Notes: generated by a model from the letters alone, not told the origin. Positions 9,216 to 22,097 are shown, counted from the first letter of the stretch. The stretch is DNA of 64,000 nt from Herminiimonas sp. (GCF_030655415.1 NZ_JAURVN010000014.1:682001-746000); one strand, 5' to 3'. A program made the numbers and translations.

Positions 9216-10094
9216 TTATTGTAATACACCCGATTCACGCATCGCCGCGCGCACGATATCGTGGTATTCCGCAGCCAGCGGCACGATAGGCAAACGCATG
9301 CCTGGTGGAATAAGACCGATTTCTGCCATTGCCCATTTCAATGGAACAGGGTTCGGTTCGACGAAGAGCTTATTATGCAATGGGAAAAGCTTGTTATTGA
9401 TGGCGATTGCTTCGGCGACGCGTTGATTCATCGCTGCATCACAAAGTTCATGCATGCCGCGTGGAGCAATGTTTGCCGTCACTGAAATATTGCCTTTGGC
9501 GCCGCAAAACATCAATGCCATTGCGGTGGCATCGTCGCCGGAATAAACCGCAAATTCTGCTGGTTTCAAACGCATCAGGTCTGCGCCACGAGCGATGTTG
9601 CCGGTTGCATCTTTAACGCCAATCACGCCTGGAACTTGTGCTAGACGCAGAATCGTTTCATTCGCCATATCGGCGACAGTACGGCCAGGGACGTTATATA
9701 AAATCGCCGGCAGATCAACCGCTTCAGCGATTTTTTTGAAATGCTGATACATGCCTTCTTGCGTCGGGCGATTGTAGTAAGGAACCACCAGCAACGAAGC
9801 ATCCGCGCCCACGTCTTTGGCAAACTGGGTCAGTTCAATTGCTTCTGAAGTGGAGTTACCGCCTGTGCCGGCAATGATAGGGATACGCTTGGCGGTATGG
9901 TCAACCGCGACGCGAATCAGCTCGCAATGTTCATCAACCGAAACGGTAGGCGATTCACCGGTAGTACCGACGATCACGATGCCGTCCGTACCTTCGGCGA
10001 TATGCCAATCGATCAATTTGCGCAGACCCGGCAAATCGAGTGAGCCGTCCGCGTGCATGGGAGTAACGATTGCGACTATGCTGCCCTGAATCAT
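9216..10094 (-). CDS. dapA: 4-hydroxy-tetrahydrodipicolinate synthase DapA
   Basis: First committed enzyme of lysine and diaminopimelate synthesis; condenses pyruvate with aspartate semialdehyde. A TIM barrel of 292 residues, the normal length. The Schiff-base Lys is in [10 protein letters not shown], the catalytic Tyr in [12 protein letters not shown] and the pyruvate-binding loop in GTTGESPT. It is first in a run with bamC and the MBL hydrolase. The ATG has no strong Shine-Dalgarno. Its upstream neighbour on the same strand is a methyltransferase gene 83 bases away, so a separate promoter is likely. Confidence 0.97.
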   Translation of the reverse strand: MIQGSIVAIVTPMHADGSLDLPGLRKLIDWHIAEGTDGIVIVGTTGESPTVSVDEHCELIRVAVDHTAKRIPIIAGTGGNSTSEAIELTQFAKDVGADASLLVVPYYNRPTQEGMYQHFKKIAEAVDLPAILYNVPGRTVADMANETILRLAQVPGVIGVKDATGNIARGADLMRLKPAEFAVYSGDDATAMALMFCGAKGNISVTANIAPRGMHELCDAAMNQRVAEAIAINNKLFPLHNKLFVEPNPVPLKWAMAEIGLIPPGMRLPIVPLAAEYHDIVRAAMRESGVLQ

Positions 10095-10177
10095 AATAGT
10101 GTCTGAACGAAAAATTGGAGAATATTAGATTGTAGCGGATCGCCCGCTTGTGTGGTGCAGTCTTGCTAAGGCCCAGA

Positions 10178-10768
10178 TCAAATTAAACGAAGATTTTCTG
10201 GCGACGCTCTATGGCGGCTCTTGATGGCGCAAATTCTTTGTACCATCGCCGGTTTTGGCGTATCGATGTAACCATTTTCATAGGCAATTACTTGCAAGCC
10301 GTGACTATGAGCGATTTCCAGCAACTCACCTTGTCGCAACAAGAAATCAGGATTGGATGGCTTGCCAAATTGTTCGTTCCCCAAAGCGAAGGTTTCATAG
10401 AGCAAGATACCGTCTAGCGCGAGGCTTGCGATCATCTTCTTCCAAAGTGGTCTGTGCAGATAGTTCACCACGACCACGCCAGAAAAACGCTCTGCGGCAA
10501 ACGGCCAGTCTTGCTCGGGATTACCGGTTTCCAGATCCACTTGCTGGGTCTGAATGCCAGCACCAGCAGCCAAGGCCAGTGCATCGGCATTGCGATCAAC
10601 CGCCAGCACAGGATATCCCTGCGCTGCCAGCCAGCGACTGTGACGACCGGCACCAGATGCCAGATCCAGAACTTCGCCAGATGGAATCAGATGCGTAAAG
10701 CGCGTCACCCAATTCGAAGGCGAAGAAATCAAATGTGAATCGGGTGCAATTTTGTCTGTGGTGCTCAT
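10178..10768 (-). CDS. Class I SAM-dependent methyltransferase, substrate unknown
   Basis: 196 residues with a Rossmann-type methyltransferase core: motif I VLDLASGAGRHSRWLA (near residue 35), the acidic strand end AVDRNADAL, and post motif FSGVVVVNYLHRPLW. It resembles the short TehB-like or YrrT-like methyltransferases, but nothing in the sequence fixes the substrate. It lies 42 bases downstream of the M50 protease gene on the same strand, so cotranscription is possible. Confidence 0.8.
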   Translation of the reverse strand: MSTTDKIAPDSHLISSPSNWVTRFTHLIPSGEVLDLASGAGRHSRWLAAQGYPVLAVDRNADALALAAGAGIQTQQVDLETGNPEQDWPFAAERFSGVVVVNYLHRPLWKKMIASLALDGILLYETFALGNEQFGKPSNPDFLLRQGELLEIAHSHGLQVIAYENGYIDTPKPAMVQRICAIKSRHRASPENLRLI

Positions 10769-10810
10769 GCCTTGTAGCCCAAACCCATCGCGCGGTCGAT
10801 AGACATCAAC

Positions 10811-11467
10811 TCAGCTCAGGAAAAAAGTAAGAGGAGTAACGAGCAACAACAAGAAAGCTTTCGCACCTTCCATCACTGGCACCATCCAGAAGTGCAGCAC
10901 TTTCAAAAACATCAGCGCCAACACAATGAAAAAGCCATACGGCTCCAACTGCGCAAATTTATACGCGTATTTATGCGGCAGCATGCTGGTCACAATGCGC
11001 CCGCCATCCAGCGGTGGTACCGGGAACATATTGAAGGCAAAGATCACCAGATTGGTCAACACGCCGGCTTGTGCCATACGCATGAAAAACTCTTCGTTGG
11101 CATTGAGGCCATGCAAAACGATGATCAGTACCAGCCACATCAGCGCCATCACCAGATTAGCCAGAGGACCAGCGAGAGCGACGAAAGCCATCTGCTTTTT
11201 CGGATTGCGCAGATTGCCGAAGTTGACCGGCACTGGTTTTGCATAGCCAAACAAAAACGGACTACCAACAAAGTACAACACGATAGGAATCAGCAATGTG
11301 CCGATCGGGTCGATATGTTTGATCGGATTCAAACTCATGCGACCTTGCGCATAAGCGGTGGTGTCGCCGAAGTACTTGGCAGCATATGCATGCGCTGCTT
11401 CGTGCAGCGTGATCGCAAAGACAATCGGCAACGCATAAACAGCAAAAGTTTGTATGAGTTCGTTCAT
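10811..11467 (-). CDS. Site-2 protease family (M50) membrane metalloprotease
   Basis: 218 residues with several membrane segments and the zinc motif HEAAHAYAA near residue 22. The second motif, NMFPVPPLDGGRI, supplies the third zinc ligand (Asp). This is the short, PDZ-less S2P subfamily (Rv0359/YwhC-like). It probably cleaves transmembrane segments within the bilayer; the substrate is unknown. ATG 11467 (MNELIQTFAVYALP) is chosen over an upstream in-frame codon because the family N-terminus begins there. In many Burkholderiales this gene sits beside yciO and a PHP gene, as it does here. Confidence 0.87.
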   Translation of the reverse strand: MNELIQTFAVYALPIVFAITLHEAAHAYAAKYFGDTTAYAQGRMSLNPIKHIDPIGTLLIPIVLYFVGSPFLFGYAKPVPVNFGNLRNPKKQMAFVALAGPLANLVMALMWLVLIIVLHGLNANEEFFMRMAQAGVLTNLVIFAFNMFPVPPLDGGRIVTSMLPHKYAYKFAQLEPYGFFIVLALMFLKVLHFWMVPVMEGAKAFLLLLVTPLTFFLS

Positions 11468-11614
11468 GGGGAAGATTTTATCAGAGGGAGCACTGCAATT
11501 TTCGGCTGCATACAAAGCACTTGCATCCCAGCAGCTTGTTCACGGACACGCAGCGTAAAAGCAAAGTAGAAAAGAAGGCTGAACACATCATCCAGCCTCA
11601 TTTAAAAAAACGAA

Positions 11615-12238
11615 TTAAAGACCGAACGCAGACGCATCGCCGCGCCCTTGTCGTTGCAATACCGGTTCAGGGCCGGTCAAATCAATTACGGTGGTCGGCT
11701 GCAAACTGCAAGCACCGCCATCGATCACCAAATCAACCAATTTGGCCAGACGATCGCGCACTTCTTCCGGATCGGTCAATGGCTCTTCTTCATTTGGCAA
11801 AATCAGCGTCGTGCCGAGCAAAGGCTGCCCTAATTCTTCCAGCACTGCAGACACAATCGGATTTTCTGGCACACGCAAACCTATGGTCTTGCGCGATGGA
11901 TGGCTGAGGCGGCGCGGTACTTCCTTGGTCGCTTCCAGAATAAAGGTGTACGGACCTGGCGTCGCGGCTTTCAACAAACGATATTGCTGATTATCGACTT
12001 TTGCATACAGCGCGATTTCACTCAAGTCACGGCATAGCAAAGTCAGATGATGTTTGTCATCGACGTTACGTATTCGACGCAAACGCGTCACCGCATCCTT
12101 GTCATCCAAATGACAAACCAGTGCGTAGCAAGAGTCGGTAGGCAACGCGACGATGCCGCCCTCTTTGATAATCTGCACGGCTTGATTGATCAAGCGCTGC
12201 TGCGGATTATCTGGATGTATTTGAAAAAATTGGCTCAT
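11615..12238 (-). CDS. yciO: YciO-type Sua5/YrdC family protein (L-threonylcarbamoyladenylate synthase-like)
   Basis: 207 residues with the YrdC fold. The N-terminus MSQFFQIHPDNPQQRL matches E. coli YciO almost word for word, and length and C-terminus (GDASAFGL) also fit YciO rather than TsaC. The family binds threonine, bicarbonate and ATP; the KRRN-type tetrad of TsaC proteins is not clearly complete, so a role in tRNA t6A synthesis is not certain. As in E. coli, the PHP gene yciV is a near neighbour, although htpX lies between them here. Confidence 0.9.
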   Translation of the reverse strand: MSQFFQIHPDNPQQRLINQAVQIIKEGGIVALPTDSCYALVCHLDDKDAVTRLRRIRNVDDKHHLTLLCRDLSEIALYAKVDNQQYRLLKAATPGPYTFILEATKEVPRRLSHPSRKTIGLRVPENPIVSAVLEELGQPLLGTTLILPNEEEPLTDPEEVRDRLAKLVDLVIDGGACSLQPTTVIDLTGPEPVLQRQGRGDASAFGL

Positions 12239-12254
12239 TGAATATAAAAATCCA

Positions 12255-12298
12255 AGTATAAAAATCCAAAAATTACGGCGACCATGTGGTCGCCGTCG
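12255..12298 (-). terminator. Terminator downstream of htpX
   Basis: The 10-bp stem ACGGCGACCA / TGGTCGCCGT (12275-12296) on the minus strand is followed by AATTTTTGGATTTTT. It lies just after the htpX stop and before yciO. Confidence 0.75.
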
Positions 12299-12318
12299 TA
12301 TGCCTGTCTATTACAAAA

Positions 12319-13194
12319 TTAGCGAATTTCGCGCAAGGCAGCGATACGTTGTTCTATCGGTGGATGGCTGGAGAACAAGGCCATGAATCCGGGTTTATCG
12401 TTAATGCCCAGTGACGCCAAGCCTTCCGGCAAACTCGATGGCGTGATACCACCCAAACGCGCCAGCGCATTCATCATCGGTTGCGGGCTGCCCAACAATT
12501 TGGCCGCGCCGGCATCCGCACGAAATTCACGATGGCGCGAAAACCATGCGACGATCACCGATGCGGCGATACCGAATACCACCTGGCACACCATCACGGT
12601 AACGAAATAACCGATGCCCTGCCCTTCACTATTGTTGTTGCGTGAAATTGCGCGATCCACAAAATAACCAACCACGCGCGACAGGAACACGACGAAGGTA
12701 TTCACCACGCCTTGCACCAAAGTCATCGTCACCATATCGCCATTCGCGACGTGGGCAACTTCATGCGCGAGGACAGCTTCAACTTCTTCCTTGGTCATGC
12801 TTTGCAGCAGACCGGTCGAAACCGCAACCAGAGCTGAGTTTTTGAAGGCGCCGGTAGCGAACGCATTTGGCTCGCCGTCATACACAGCGACTTCAGGCAT
12901 CGCAATGCCTGCGCGCTCCGACAACTTGTGTACGGAATCAATCAGCCACAACTCGGTGCTCGACGAAGGCGCATCGATCACGCGCGCGCCGGTCGACCAT
13001 TTCGCCATCGGTTTGCTGATCAACAGCGAGATGATGGAACCGGTAAAGCCAACCACCAGCGAGAACACCAGCAACATAGGCAGGTTCAGACCGGCTTGTG
13101 AAATAAAGCGATCCACACCCAGCAGCGACAACACAACCGTCATCACGGCGATGACAGCAATATTCGTTGCAACGAAGAGGAAAATCCGTTTCAT
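12319..13194 (-). CDS. htpX: Membrane zinc protease HtpX
   Basis: A heat-shock-type inner-membrane endopeptidase that takes part in quality control of membrane proteins together with FtsH. 291 residues: two N-terminal membrane helices, the zinc motif HEVAH with the active site facing the cytosol, two further helices, and the third ligand Glu in [12 protein letters not shown]. The C-terminal [13 protein letters not shown] is characteristic. The start is supported by GGAGAT upstream of ATG 13194. It has its own terminator and sits between yciV and yciO like an insertion into an otherwise conserved gene pair. Confidence 0.96.
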   Translation of the reverse strand: MKRIFLFVATNIAVIAVMTVVLSLLGVDRFISQAGLNLPMLLVFSLVVGFTGSIISLLISKPMAKWSTGARVIDAPSSSTELWLIDSVHKLSERAGIAMPEVAVYDGEPNAFATGAFKNSALVAVSTGLLQSMTKEEVEAVLAHEVAHVANGDMVTMTLVQGVVNTFVVFLSRVVGYFVDRAISRNNNSEGQGIGYFVTVMVCQVVFGIAASVIVAWFSRHREFRADAGAAKLLGSPQPMMNALARLGGITPSSLPEGLASLGINDKPGFMALFSSHPPIEQRIAALREIR

Positions 13195-13323
13195 TCAATA
13201 ATCTCCAAAGGGAATTAGATGCGTTTGATAAATAGGGACGTTGGCTGAAATTTCAAGAGCGCAAGATAACTGATTAGGCGACTTCATTCAACAAGCTGCA
13301 CTATGCAGCGACATCAGGAAAAT

Positions 13324-14160
13324 TCAAATCTGCCAGTCGTGCCAAACAGGTTTTACGCCGGATGGCAAAGGTGGCAATTTGCCAAGATCGACTCGCGATT
13401 CACCCGGGCCGTGGAAATCAGAACCACGCGACGCCAGAAAGCCGTAGTTATTCGCAACTTTTGCGTAGTAGTCGTACTGATCGACAGTGTGACTACCGGT
13501 CGTCACTTCAATCGCCGCGCCGCCCAAATCCTTGAACTCGCTAAACATTGCATCAAAGGCAAGATCGCTGAATTTATAGCGGCCCGGATGTGCAATGACG
13601 GCGATGCCGCCAGCACTGCGTATCCATTCCACCGCGTTCTGCAAAGTCGCCCAGCGGTGCGGCACGAAACCAGGCTTTCCCTCACCGAGATAATCGGCAA
13701 AGACGTCATGCAAGTTTTTGCTCAAGCCTAGTTCGATGATGTAGCGAGCAAAATGAGTGCGTGAAATCAAATCCGGATTGCCAACAAACTTCAACGCACC
13801 TTCGAATGCACCAGGAATGCCGGCTGCTTCAAGTTGCGCGGAAATCTCACGCGCACGTTCTTCACGACCGCCTCGAGTCGCAGCAAGTCCCTGCACCAGC
13901 AGTGGATTGGTTTCGTCGATTTGCAAACCGACGATATGAACGGTTTGGCCCGACCATGTGATGGAAATTTCTACGCCGGGAACGAAAGGTAAATCCAGCG
14001 CCTTCGCAACAGCGCGCGCTTCCGCAAGTCCACCGACTTCATCGTGATCTGTCATCGCCCACACATCGACGCCATTTTCCTTGGCACGCGTGGCGAGCGC
14101 CGTCGGCGTTAATATGCCGTCGGAGACATTGGAATGGCAATGGAGATCAGCGTTCAGCAT
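13324..14160 (-). CDS. yciV: PHP-domain phosphoesterase (YciV/RNase AM type)
   Basis: 278 residues of the polymerase-and-histidinol-phosphatase fold. Metal-binding motifs are DLHCHSNVSDG at the N-terminus, TDHDEVGG, the central Glu in VPGVEIS, VIAHPGRY and the C-terminal SDFHGPG. E. coli YciV (Rnm) is a 3',5'-nucleoside bisphosphatase and 5'-3' exoribonuclease that trims rRNA; the same activity is likely. The start is ATG 14160 (MLNADLHCHS); an upstream TTG in frame would add an unneeded tail. Near yciO, as in E. coli. Confidence 0.9.
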   Translation of the reverse strand: MLNADLHCHSNVSDGILTPTALATRAKENGVDVWAMTDHDEVGGLAEARAVAKALDLPFVPGVEISITWSGQTVHIVGLQIDETNPLLVQGLAATRGGREERAREISAQLEAAGIPGAFEGALKFVGNPDLISRTHFARYIIELGLSKNLHDVFADYLGEGKPGFVPHRWATLQNAVEWIRSAGGIAVIAHPGRYKFSDLAFDAMFSEFKDLGGAAIEVTTGSHTVDQYDYYAKVANNYGFLASRGSDFHGPGESRVDLGKLPPLPSGVKPVWHDWQI

Positions 14161-14258
14161 GCTTGTGTGTGCAGAGAGTGTCAAAACAAAAATACGCTTC
14201 AATTGTACGCGTGATAATCGCGTTTTTGTTGCAATGCAAAATGATAGATATCAGGTTT

Positions 14259-15131
14259 TTACTCAAGACATTGATCTATCGCGTGCGCCACAATCTCAGG
14301 TTGATCGTGCTGCAGCATATGACCCGCATCGTCCACCATTAGTTTGGTGAGGTTACGAAAATGTGCAAGCCGCCTGTCTATCTCTGCACGCGCCTGTTCA
14401 TTGGACCCCATACGCGGCAACAGTTCACTATTCTTTGCCTCGACCCACAGTACGTCCGCAGTCACCGCTTGCCAACATGCCATGACTTCTTCCACCCGAT
14501 ACAAATTTGGATTGGGTAGCTTATGCCAAGGATCGGCTTGAATATCCCACGTGCCTACCTCATTTTTAGTCGCCCAATGTTGCGCCAGGAAGGCCGTACG
14601 CTCGTCACTTAAACGCGGGTTATTTTTTTGCAGGCGTTGCGCAACTTGCTGCGCCGTTGCATAGCTGCGCAAATTCGGATTTCCCTGCACTTCGTCCAGC
14701 CATCTTGCGTATCGTGCCGGTGCTTCGTCAGGCTGCGTGGCCGGCATGCCGAAGCCTTCCAGCATCACGAGTTGCTTGATCCGATCAGGACGCACACCAG
14801 CGTAAATACTGGCGACATTTGCACCCAGACTATGGCCCAATAAATTGACAGGCACAGTGGGCGAACAGTGCTGCAGTATCGCGTCCAGATCGGCCAGATA
14901 ATCAGGGAACCAGTACGAGCCGGTCGCATATTCACTCAAGCCAAAGCCGCGCCAATCCGGTGCAATCACGTGCCAATCGCGCTGTAATGCATCGACTAGA
15001 AACTGAAATGACGCAGAGACATCCATCCAGCCATGCAGCATGAATAACTTAGGCGCATGCTCTTCGCCCCAATGTCGGATGTGATATTGCATGCCACGAA
15101 TAGACAGGAATTCCGAACGTGAAGACTTCAT
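14259..15131 (-). CDS. Alpha/beta hydrolase
   Basis: 290 residues of an alpha/beta-hydrolase fold. The oxyanion region is LHGWMD, the nucleophile elbow is LLGHSLGAN (Ser near residue 102), an acid lies in the region after WVEAKNS, and the catalytic His is in DDAGHMLQHDQP. There is no signal peptide, so it is cytoplasmic. The substrate cannot be inferred. It lies about 100 bases upstream of yciV on the same strand. The 263 bases before it hold no gene except the terminator of the next unit. Confidence 0.88.
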   Translation of the reverse strand: MKSSRSEFLSIRGMQYHIRHWGEEHAPKLFMLHGWMDVSASFQFLVDALQRDWHVIAPDWRGFGLSEYATGSYWFPDYLADLDAILQHCSPTVPVNLLGHSLGANVASIYAGVRPDRIKQLVMLEGFGMPATQPDEAPARYARWLDEVQGNPNLRSYATAQQVAQRLQKNNPRLSDERTAFLAQHWATKNEVGTWDIQADPWHKLPNPNLYRVEEVMACWQAVTADVLWVEAKNSELLPRMGSNEQARAEIDRRLAHFRNLTKLMVDDAGHMLQHDQPEIVAHAIDQCLE

Positions 15132-15339
15132 GTGAAATGAGATAGAAAGCAGTGAGTAATAACAAGAAAGCAGCTGCTCAAAATTCTGTCAGCACTTACA
15201 AAAGATAAGCCATCATTTTACCCGGCAGCCAGAGTAAGTCGGATTCAGAATTTTGGATGTAAAAACCAGCGTTCTTCATCGCAGATGCGGATTAAAAACT
15301 TGTAATACGTCGAGCCAGGATGGGCAAGAATCTGACCTG

Positions 15340-15381
15340 TTAACAAGAAAGCGCGCCGATGATCCGAATCATCGGCGCGCT
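15340..15381 (-). terminator. Strong terminator of the small lipoprotein gene
   Basis: A perfect 14-bp stem AGCGCGCCGATGAT / ATCATCGGCGCGCT with a CCGA loop (15350-15381). On the minus strand it is followed by TTCTTGTT. It lies just after the stop at 15395. Confidence 0.85.
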
Positions 15382-15394
15382 AGCGATTACATCA

Positions 15395-15697
15395 TTACTT
15401 GTTAGCAGAATCCTGCATTTTTTGACCGGTTTCTTCCAGTTTCTTGCCAGTTGCGTCCTGCGCATTTGCGGCGCTTTTGCTAGCTTCAGCTTTTGCCTCG
15501 CGAGCTTCCTGACCTATTTTGGTACCTGCTTCATCTAGTTTTTGACCTGCAGTAGCTGCAGCCTGATCAATCTTTTGACCCGCAGTTTCTGCTGGGCCTT
15601 TATCGATAGCGACATCTTCTTTTTTCTGGCAGGCAGCCAAACCTGCGATCAACACAGTAGCGGCAAGTATAGAGGTGAGAGTTTTGCTTGAATTCAT
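15395..15697 (-). CDS. Small helical lipoprotein
   Basis: 100 residues. The signal peptide has lipobox LAAC (Cys23), followed by a Lys/Glu-rich region and then an almost purely helical tail of imperfect 11-residue repeats (AGQKIDQAAAT, AGQKLDEAGTK, IGQEAREAKAE), similar to LEA-like or YtxH/ElaB-like stress proteins. It probably forms an extended amphipathic helix at the envelope. No catalytic motif is present. A monocistronic unit with its own strong terminator. Confidence 0.85.
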   Translation of the reverse strand: MNSSKTLTSILAATVLIAGLAACQKKEDVAIDKGPAETAGQKIDQAAATAGQKLDEAGTKIGQEAREAKAEASKSAANAQDATGKKLEETGQKMQDSANK

Positions 15698-15898
15698 GAT
15701 TTTCCCTTTTTATAAATTGAAGTGACGCGAAATGCTTGAAGCCAACAAACGTCTTTGACAGTTTATTGCCCTCTTTTTGCACCTTTGCGCATTCGATTGC
15801 CAAGCACCTAAAAAGGTAACTTGATTGCAATCTTTCCATCTGACTATCAAGTTCTAATCAAGTTTCAACTATGCAGTAACAAGGTGTAACACTAACAA

Positions 15899-16753
15899 CT
15901 ACTTTGGTTCCGAGGCCGATGGTACGCCATCTGTCAGCGCGGTCAATTCGATCTCGCTAAAACCAGCCGCGCGTCTGGCAGGCAAATTAAACGGGCCTTT
16001 CAGCACAGGCGCTTTGTATTGCACGGTCAAGGTCGCATAGGTCGCGACCGGATCCAGATTGCGCTCATCGCACAGTACTTTGTACCAATGATTGCCAATC
16101 GCGACGTGACCAATTTCATCGCGCAAAATAATGTCCAGAATCGCCGCCGCTGGATGGTCGCCGGCCTGCGCCAGCTTGGCCCGCGTCCTCGGCGTGGCAT
16201 CCAGTCCACGTGCCTCCAACGTACGCGGTACCAGCGCCATACGAGCCAAAATATCGCCACTGGTTTTATCCGCCATTTCCCACATGCTGTCATGCGCCGG
16301 GAAATCGCCATATTGAAAACCTAGCGTCTGCAGATGTGCGGCCAATAACGAAAAGTGCAAAGCTTCCTCGCCCGCTACTTTCAGCCAGTCTGCGTAGTAA
16401 GCGCGCGGCATATCGGCAAAACGCCATATCGCATCCAAGGCAAGATTGATCGCATTGAATTCAATATGCGTCAGCGCATGAATCATCGCGGCGCGGCCTT
16501 CTACCGTCAGCATGGAGCGATGTTTTACAAACTTCGGCGAGATCAGTTCAGGTTTGCTCGGCCGTCCCGGAATAGACTGTTGCGCCACCAATGGCTGCGC
16601 TGTATCCAACGACAACTCACCGGCCTGCCAGCTTGTCGCCATGGCAATCGTGCCCTGCGCTTTGCGAGATGGATCGGTCTCGCTCACCCATTGCAGTGCG
16701 AGCGCGCGCAATTCCGTGATGCCGGTCGGACTAGTAAGGTGGGGACTATTCAT
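15899..16753 (-). CDS. DUF455 family ferritin-like protein
   Basis: About 284 residues. The core has ferritin-like metal motifs: Glu in THIEFNAINLALD, EEALHFSLL, and a later DEIGHVAIGNHWY. Together these could give a four-helix bundle with a di-iron site. The family is DUF455, whose function is not established. The start is uncertain: 16753 (MNSPHLTSP) is preferred, but in-frame codons at 16807 and 16855 exist and none has a good ribosome site. It is divergent from the gamma carbonic anhydrase gene, with start regions close together. Confidence 0.82.
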   Translation of the reverse strand: MNSPHLTSPTGITELRALALQWVSETDPSRKAQGTIAMATSWQAGELSLDTAQPLVAQQSIPGRPSKPELISPKFVKHRSMLTVEGRAAMIHALTHIEFNAINLALDAIWRFADMPRAYYADWLKVAGEEALHFSLLAAHLQTLGFQYGDFPAHDSMWEMADKTSGDILARMALVPRTLEARGLDATPRTRAKLAQAGDHPAAAILDIILRDEIGHVAIGNHWYKVLCDERNLDPVATYATLTVQYKAPVLKGPFNLPARRAAGFSEIELTALTDGVPSASEPK

Positions 16754-16925
16754 GTGAGTGACGTAAAATAATGCCTTTGCAGGCGGAAGCGCAGCTAGAG
16801 ATCGCATTGTGGCGGAAAAGCCCCTTCCATTTCTGCTATTTGACCCCATTTGCATGGATTGCTGGAATTTAGCGCATCAACGCTATCAGCAAGCTGACTC
16901 AGCCCTCACCCATTTTACTGAACTC

Positions 16926-17450
16926 ATGGCTATCTACCAATTAGGCGAACACATTCCTGACATCGCGCCATCTGCCTACATTACTGATTCAGCAACGGTG
17001 GTGGGACGCGTCACGATCAAAGCTAATTCCAGTGTCTGGTTTCAAGTAACGGTGCGTGGCGATAACGAAGACATCACCATCGGCGAAAACTGCAATTTGC
17101 AGGAAGGCACCGTACTGCATGCCGATCCCGGTTTTCCGCTGGTGCTTGGCGACAATGTCAGCGTTGGACATCAAGCGATGATTCACGGTTGCACCGTTGG
17201 CGAAGGATCGTTGATCGGTATTCAAGCCGTCATTTTGAATGGTGCAAAAATAGGTAAAAACTGCCTGGTCGGTGCCGGTGCATTGGTCACAGAAGGCAAG
17301 GAATTTCCGGACAACTCGCTGATACTCGGCACGCCCGCGCGGGTGGTTCGGACTCTGAGCGAGAGCGACATCGCCAACCTTCGCAGAATCGCAGACAGTT
17401 ACGTGACGCGTAGTCGCGAGTTTAAAAATACATTGAAGAAAATAGGATAA
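16926..17450 (+). CDS. Gamma carbonic anhydrase family protein
   Basis: 174 residues of left-handed beta-helix built from hexapeptide repeats (ATVVGRVTIKANSSVWFQVTV and onward). Zinc-ligand histidines are in TVLHADPG, VGHQAMIHGC. This is the short YrdA/PaaY-like branch. Members bind zinc, and some hydrate CO2 while others act as thioesterases, so activity is not assured. The start at 16926 (MAIYQLGEHIPDIAPSAYI) matches the family; an upstream GTG in frame at 16809 gives an unrelated tail. It lies three bases before hslO and is almost certainly cotranscribed with it. Confidence 0.9.
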   Translation: MAIYQLGEHIPDIAPSAYITDSATVVGRVTIKANSSVWFQVTVRGDNEDITIGENCNLQEGTVLHADPGFPLVLGDNVSVGHQAMIHGCTVGEGSLIGIQAVILNGAKIGKNCLVGAGALVTEGKEFPDNSLILGTPARVVRTLSESDIANLRRIADSYVTRSREFKNTLKKIG

Positions 17451-17453
17451 AGC

Positions 17454-18380
17454 ATGGCTGACACAATGCAAAAGTTCGTGTTTGAAGACGCGACTGTACG
17501 GGGCGAACTGGTGGATGTTTCCGAAACATGGAAGCAAGTACAAGCACGCCGCGATTACCCACAGCCAGTGAAAACGGTACTCGGCGAAATGCTGGCGGCG
17601 ACCGCCCTGCTCTCGGCCAACCTGAAATTTAACGGCGCCATCATCATGCAAATATATGGCGATGGTCCATTGCGTTTGTTGGTCGTGGAATGCGATTCGG
17701 ATCTGAACATGCGTGCGACTGCCAAGCTGGCAGACAATGCCGTTGTCAGCGACGACGCCACGCTACCAGAACTGGTGAACGTAAAAGGCCAAGGCCGCTT
17801 CGTCATCACGCTGGATCCAAAAGATAAATTGCCGGGCCAGCAAGCCTATCAAGGTATCGTACCGCTCGATGGCGATACTGTCGCGACCGTGATTGAAAAC
17901 TACATGCTGCGTTCGGAACAACTCGATACCAAGCTGTGGCTCGCTGCTGATAGTGAAGTCTCACGCGGCTTGCTGCTGCAAAAACTGCCGCATGAAGGCG
18001 GCATCGTGATTGATACAGAAAACGATCTGGCAACCTGGGATCGCGCAGTGATGCTCGCATCCACCTTGCGTCCGGAAGAGATGATGTCGACCGATGTCAA
18101 GACCCTGATGCGACGTTTATTCTGGGAAGAAACCATCCGTGTTTTCGATCCGCAACATCCGCATTTTCTGTGCACGTGTACCCGCGAAAAAGTCGGCACC
18201 ATGCTGCAAATGCTGGGGCAGGAAGAAGTAAATTCAGCGCTGGAAGAGTTAGGCAAACTCGCAGTCGATTGCGATTTCTGCGGTCAGCATTATGAATTTG
18301 ATCCGGTAGATTGCGCGCATCTGTTCACAACTGAAGCGCCGGTAGAAACCCTGATTGCGGCCAGCCCTATCAAGCACTGA
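17454..18380 (+). CDS. hslO: Redox-regulated chaperone Hsp33
   Basis: A cytoplasmic holdase activated by oxidative unfolding. 308 residues: an N-terminal chaperone domain and a C-terminal zinc switch with the C-x-C of FLCTCTREK (about residue 240) and the C-x-x-C of CDFCGQHYEF (about residue 272). All four cysteines are present, so the redox switch should work. AGGA upstream supports ATG 17454. It sits three bases after the carbonic anhydrase gene and ends before a bidirectional terminator. Confidence 0.96.
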   Translation: MADTMQKFVFEDATVRGELVDVSETWKQVQARRDYPQPVKTVLGEMLAATALLSANLKFNGAIIMQIYGDGPLRLLVVECDSDLNMRATAKLADNAVVSDDATLPELVNVKGQGRFVITLDPKDKLPGQQAYQGIVPLDGDTVATVIENYMLRSEQLDTKLWLAADSEVSRGLLLQKLPHEGGIVIDTENDLATWDRAVMLASTLRPEEMMSTDVKTLMRRLFWEETIRVFDPQHPHFLCTCTREKVGTMLQMLGQEEVNSALEELGKLAVDCDFCGQHYEFDPVDCAHLFTTEAPVETLIAASPIKH

Positions 18381-18398
18381 TAGAAATATCCGGGCAAT

Positions 18399-18429
18399 AA
18401 AAAAACGCGCTTCATCAAGCGCGTTTTTT
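18399..18429. terminator. Bidirectional terminator between hslO and ftsB
   Basis: The stem ACGCGCTT / AAGCGCGT with loop CATC is flanked by A and T runs on both sides, placed between the convergent stops of hslO and ftsB. Confidence 0.93.
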
Positions 18430-18444
18430 ACGGGCAAAAATTAT

Positions 18445-18777
18445 TCAGTGCTTTTCTTTAGGCTCAATCTTCGGCGGCGGGATAGAAACGAAGTTCGACT
18501 TCTTGTTCGGATCAAGAACTTGCACGAAGATTTCGTTTTCCTTGATCATGCCCAACTCGTAACGCGCACGTTCTTCAACTGCGCCTGTACCTTCCTTCAA
18601 ATCCTGCACTTCAGAATTAAGCTTCGCATTGCGCGCTCTTAAATCATCGTTCTTCTTTTGTGCAGCGACGACTTGCTGGTCCAGATCCCATACGCGCAAC
18701 CATCCACCCTTGCCCAACCACAGCGGGTACTGAATCAGCACAACGAGTGCAGCGAGACAGAGAATGATGAGGCGCAT
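18445..18777 (-). CDS. ftsB: Cell division protein FtsB
   Basis: A small bitopic protein of the divisome; it forms the FtsQLB complex that activates septal peptidoglycan synthesis. 110 residues from [22 protein letters not shown]: one membrane helix, then a coiled coil ([23 protein letters not shown]), and the conserved [17 protein letters not shown]. Upstream in-frame codons would add a few residues before the helix; ATG 18777 fits the family. It follows eno by 56 bases, the common betaproteobacterial order. Confidence 0.94.
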   Translation of the reverse strand: MRLIILCLAALVVLIQYPLWLGKGGWLRVWDLDQQVVAAQKKNDDLRARNAKLNSEVQDLKEGTGAVEERARYELGMIKENEIFVQVLDPNKKSNFVSIPPPKIEPKEKH

Positions 18778-18833
18778 CGGACATTTACACGGCAAATCCG
18801 GTCATGCAGCAAAGCCGCATGACCGTAAAGGGA

Positions 18834-20117
<1,284 letters not shown>

Positions 20118-20209
20118 CTATTTCTCCCTAAATCAGCAAAATTCTGAATAACGTTTTACAAGCGATGGCAAGTCAGAAGCATGCGTGCATGCTCAGACCT
20201 GCGCTGTCG

Positions 20210-21910
<1,701 letters not shown>

Positions 21911-22097
21911 TCAAACACTCGCAATTCTTCGACGTTTTAGCAGGAAATTTACACGGAGTTTTTATACATAAGCGGAAATCTTCAGACGCTGCCGCCACCA
22001 CACAAGGTGCAAGTAGCTAGCCCTGAATGTCGGCGCGGCCAAGCTGGCTCGGCATTCCTGAAATACCAGGATTGCCATTTTTACTATCTTAAGCTTG

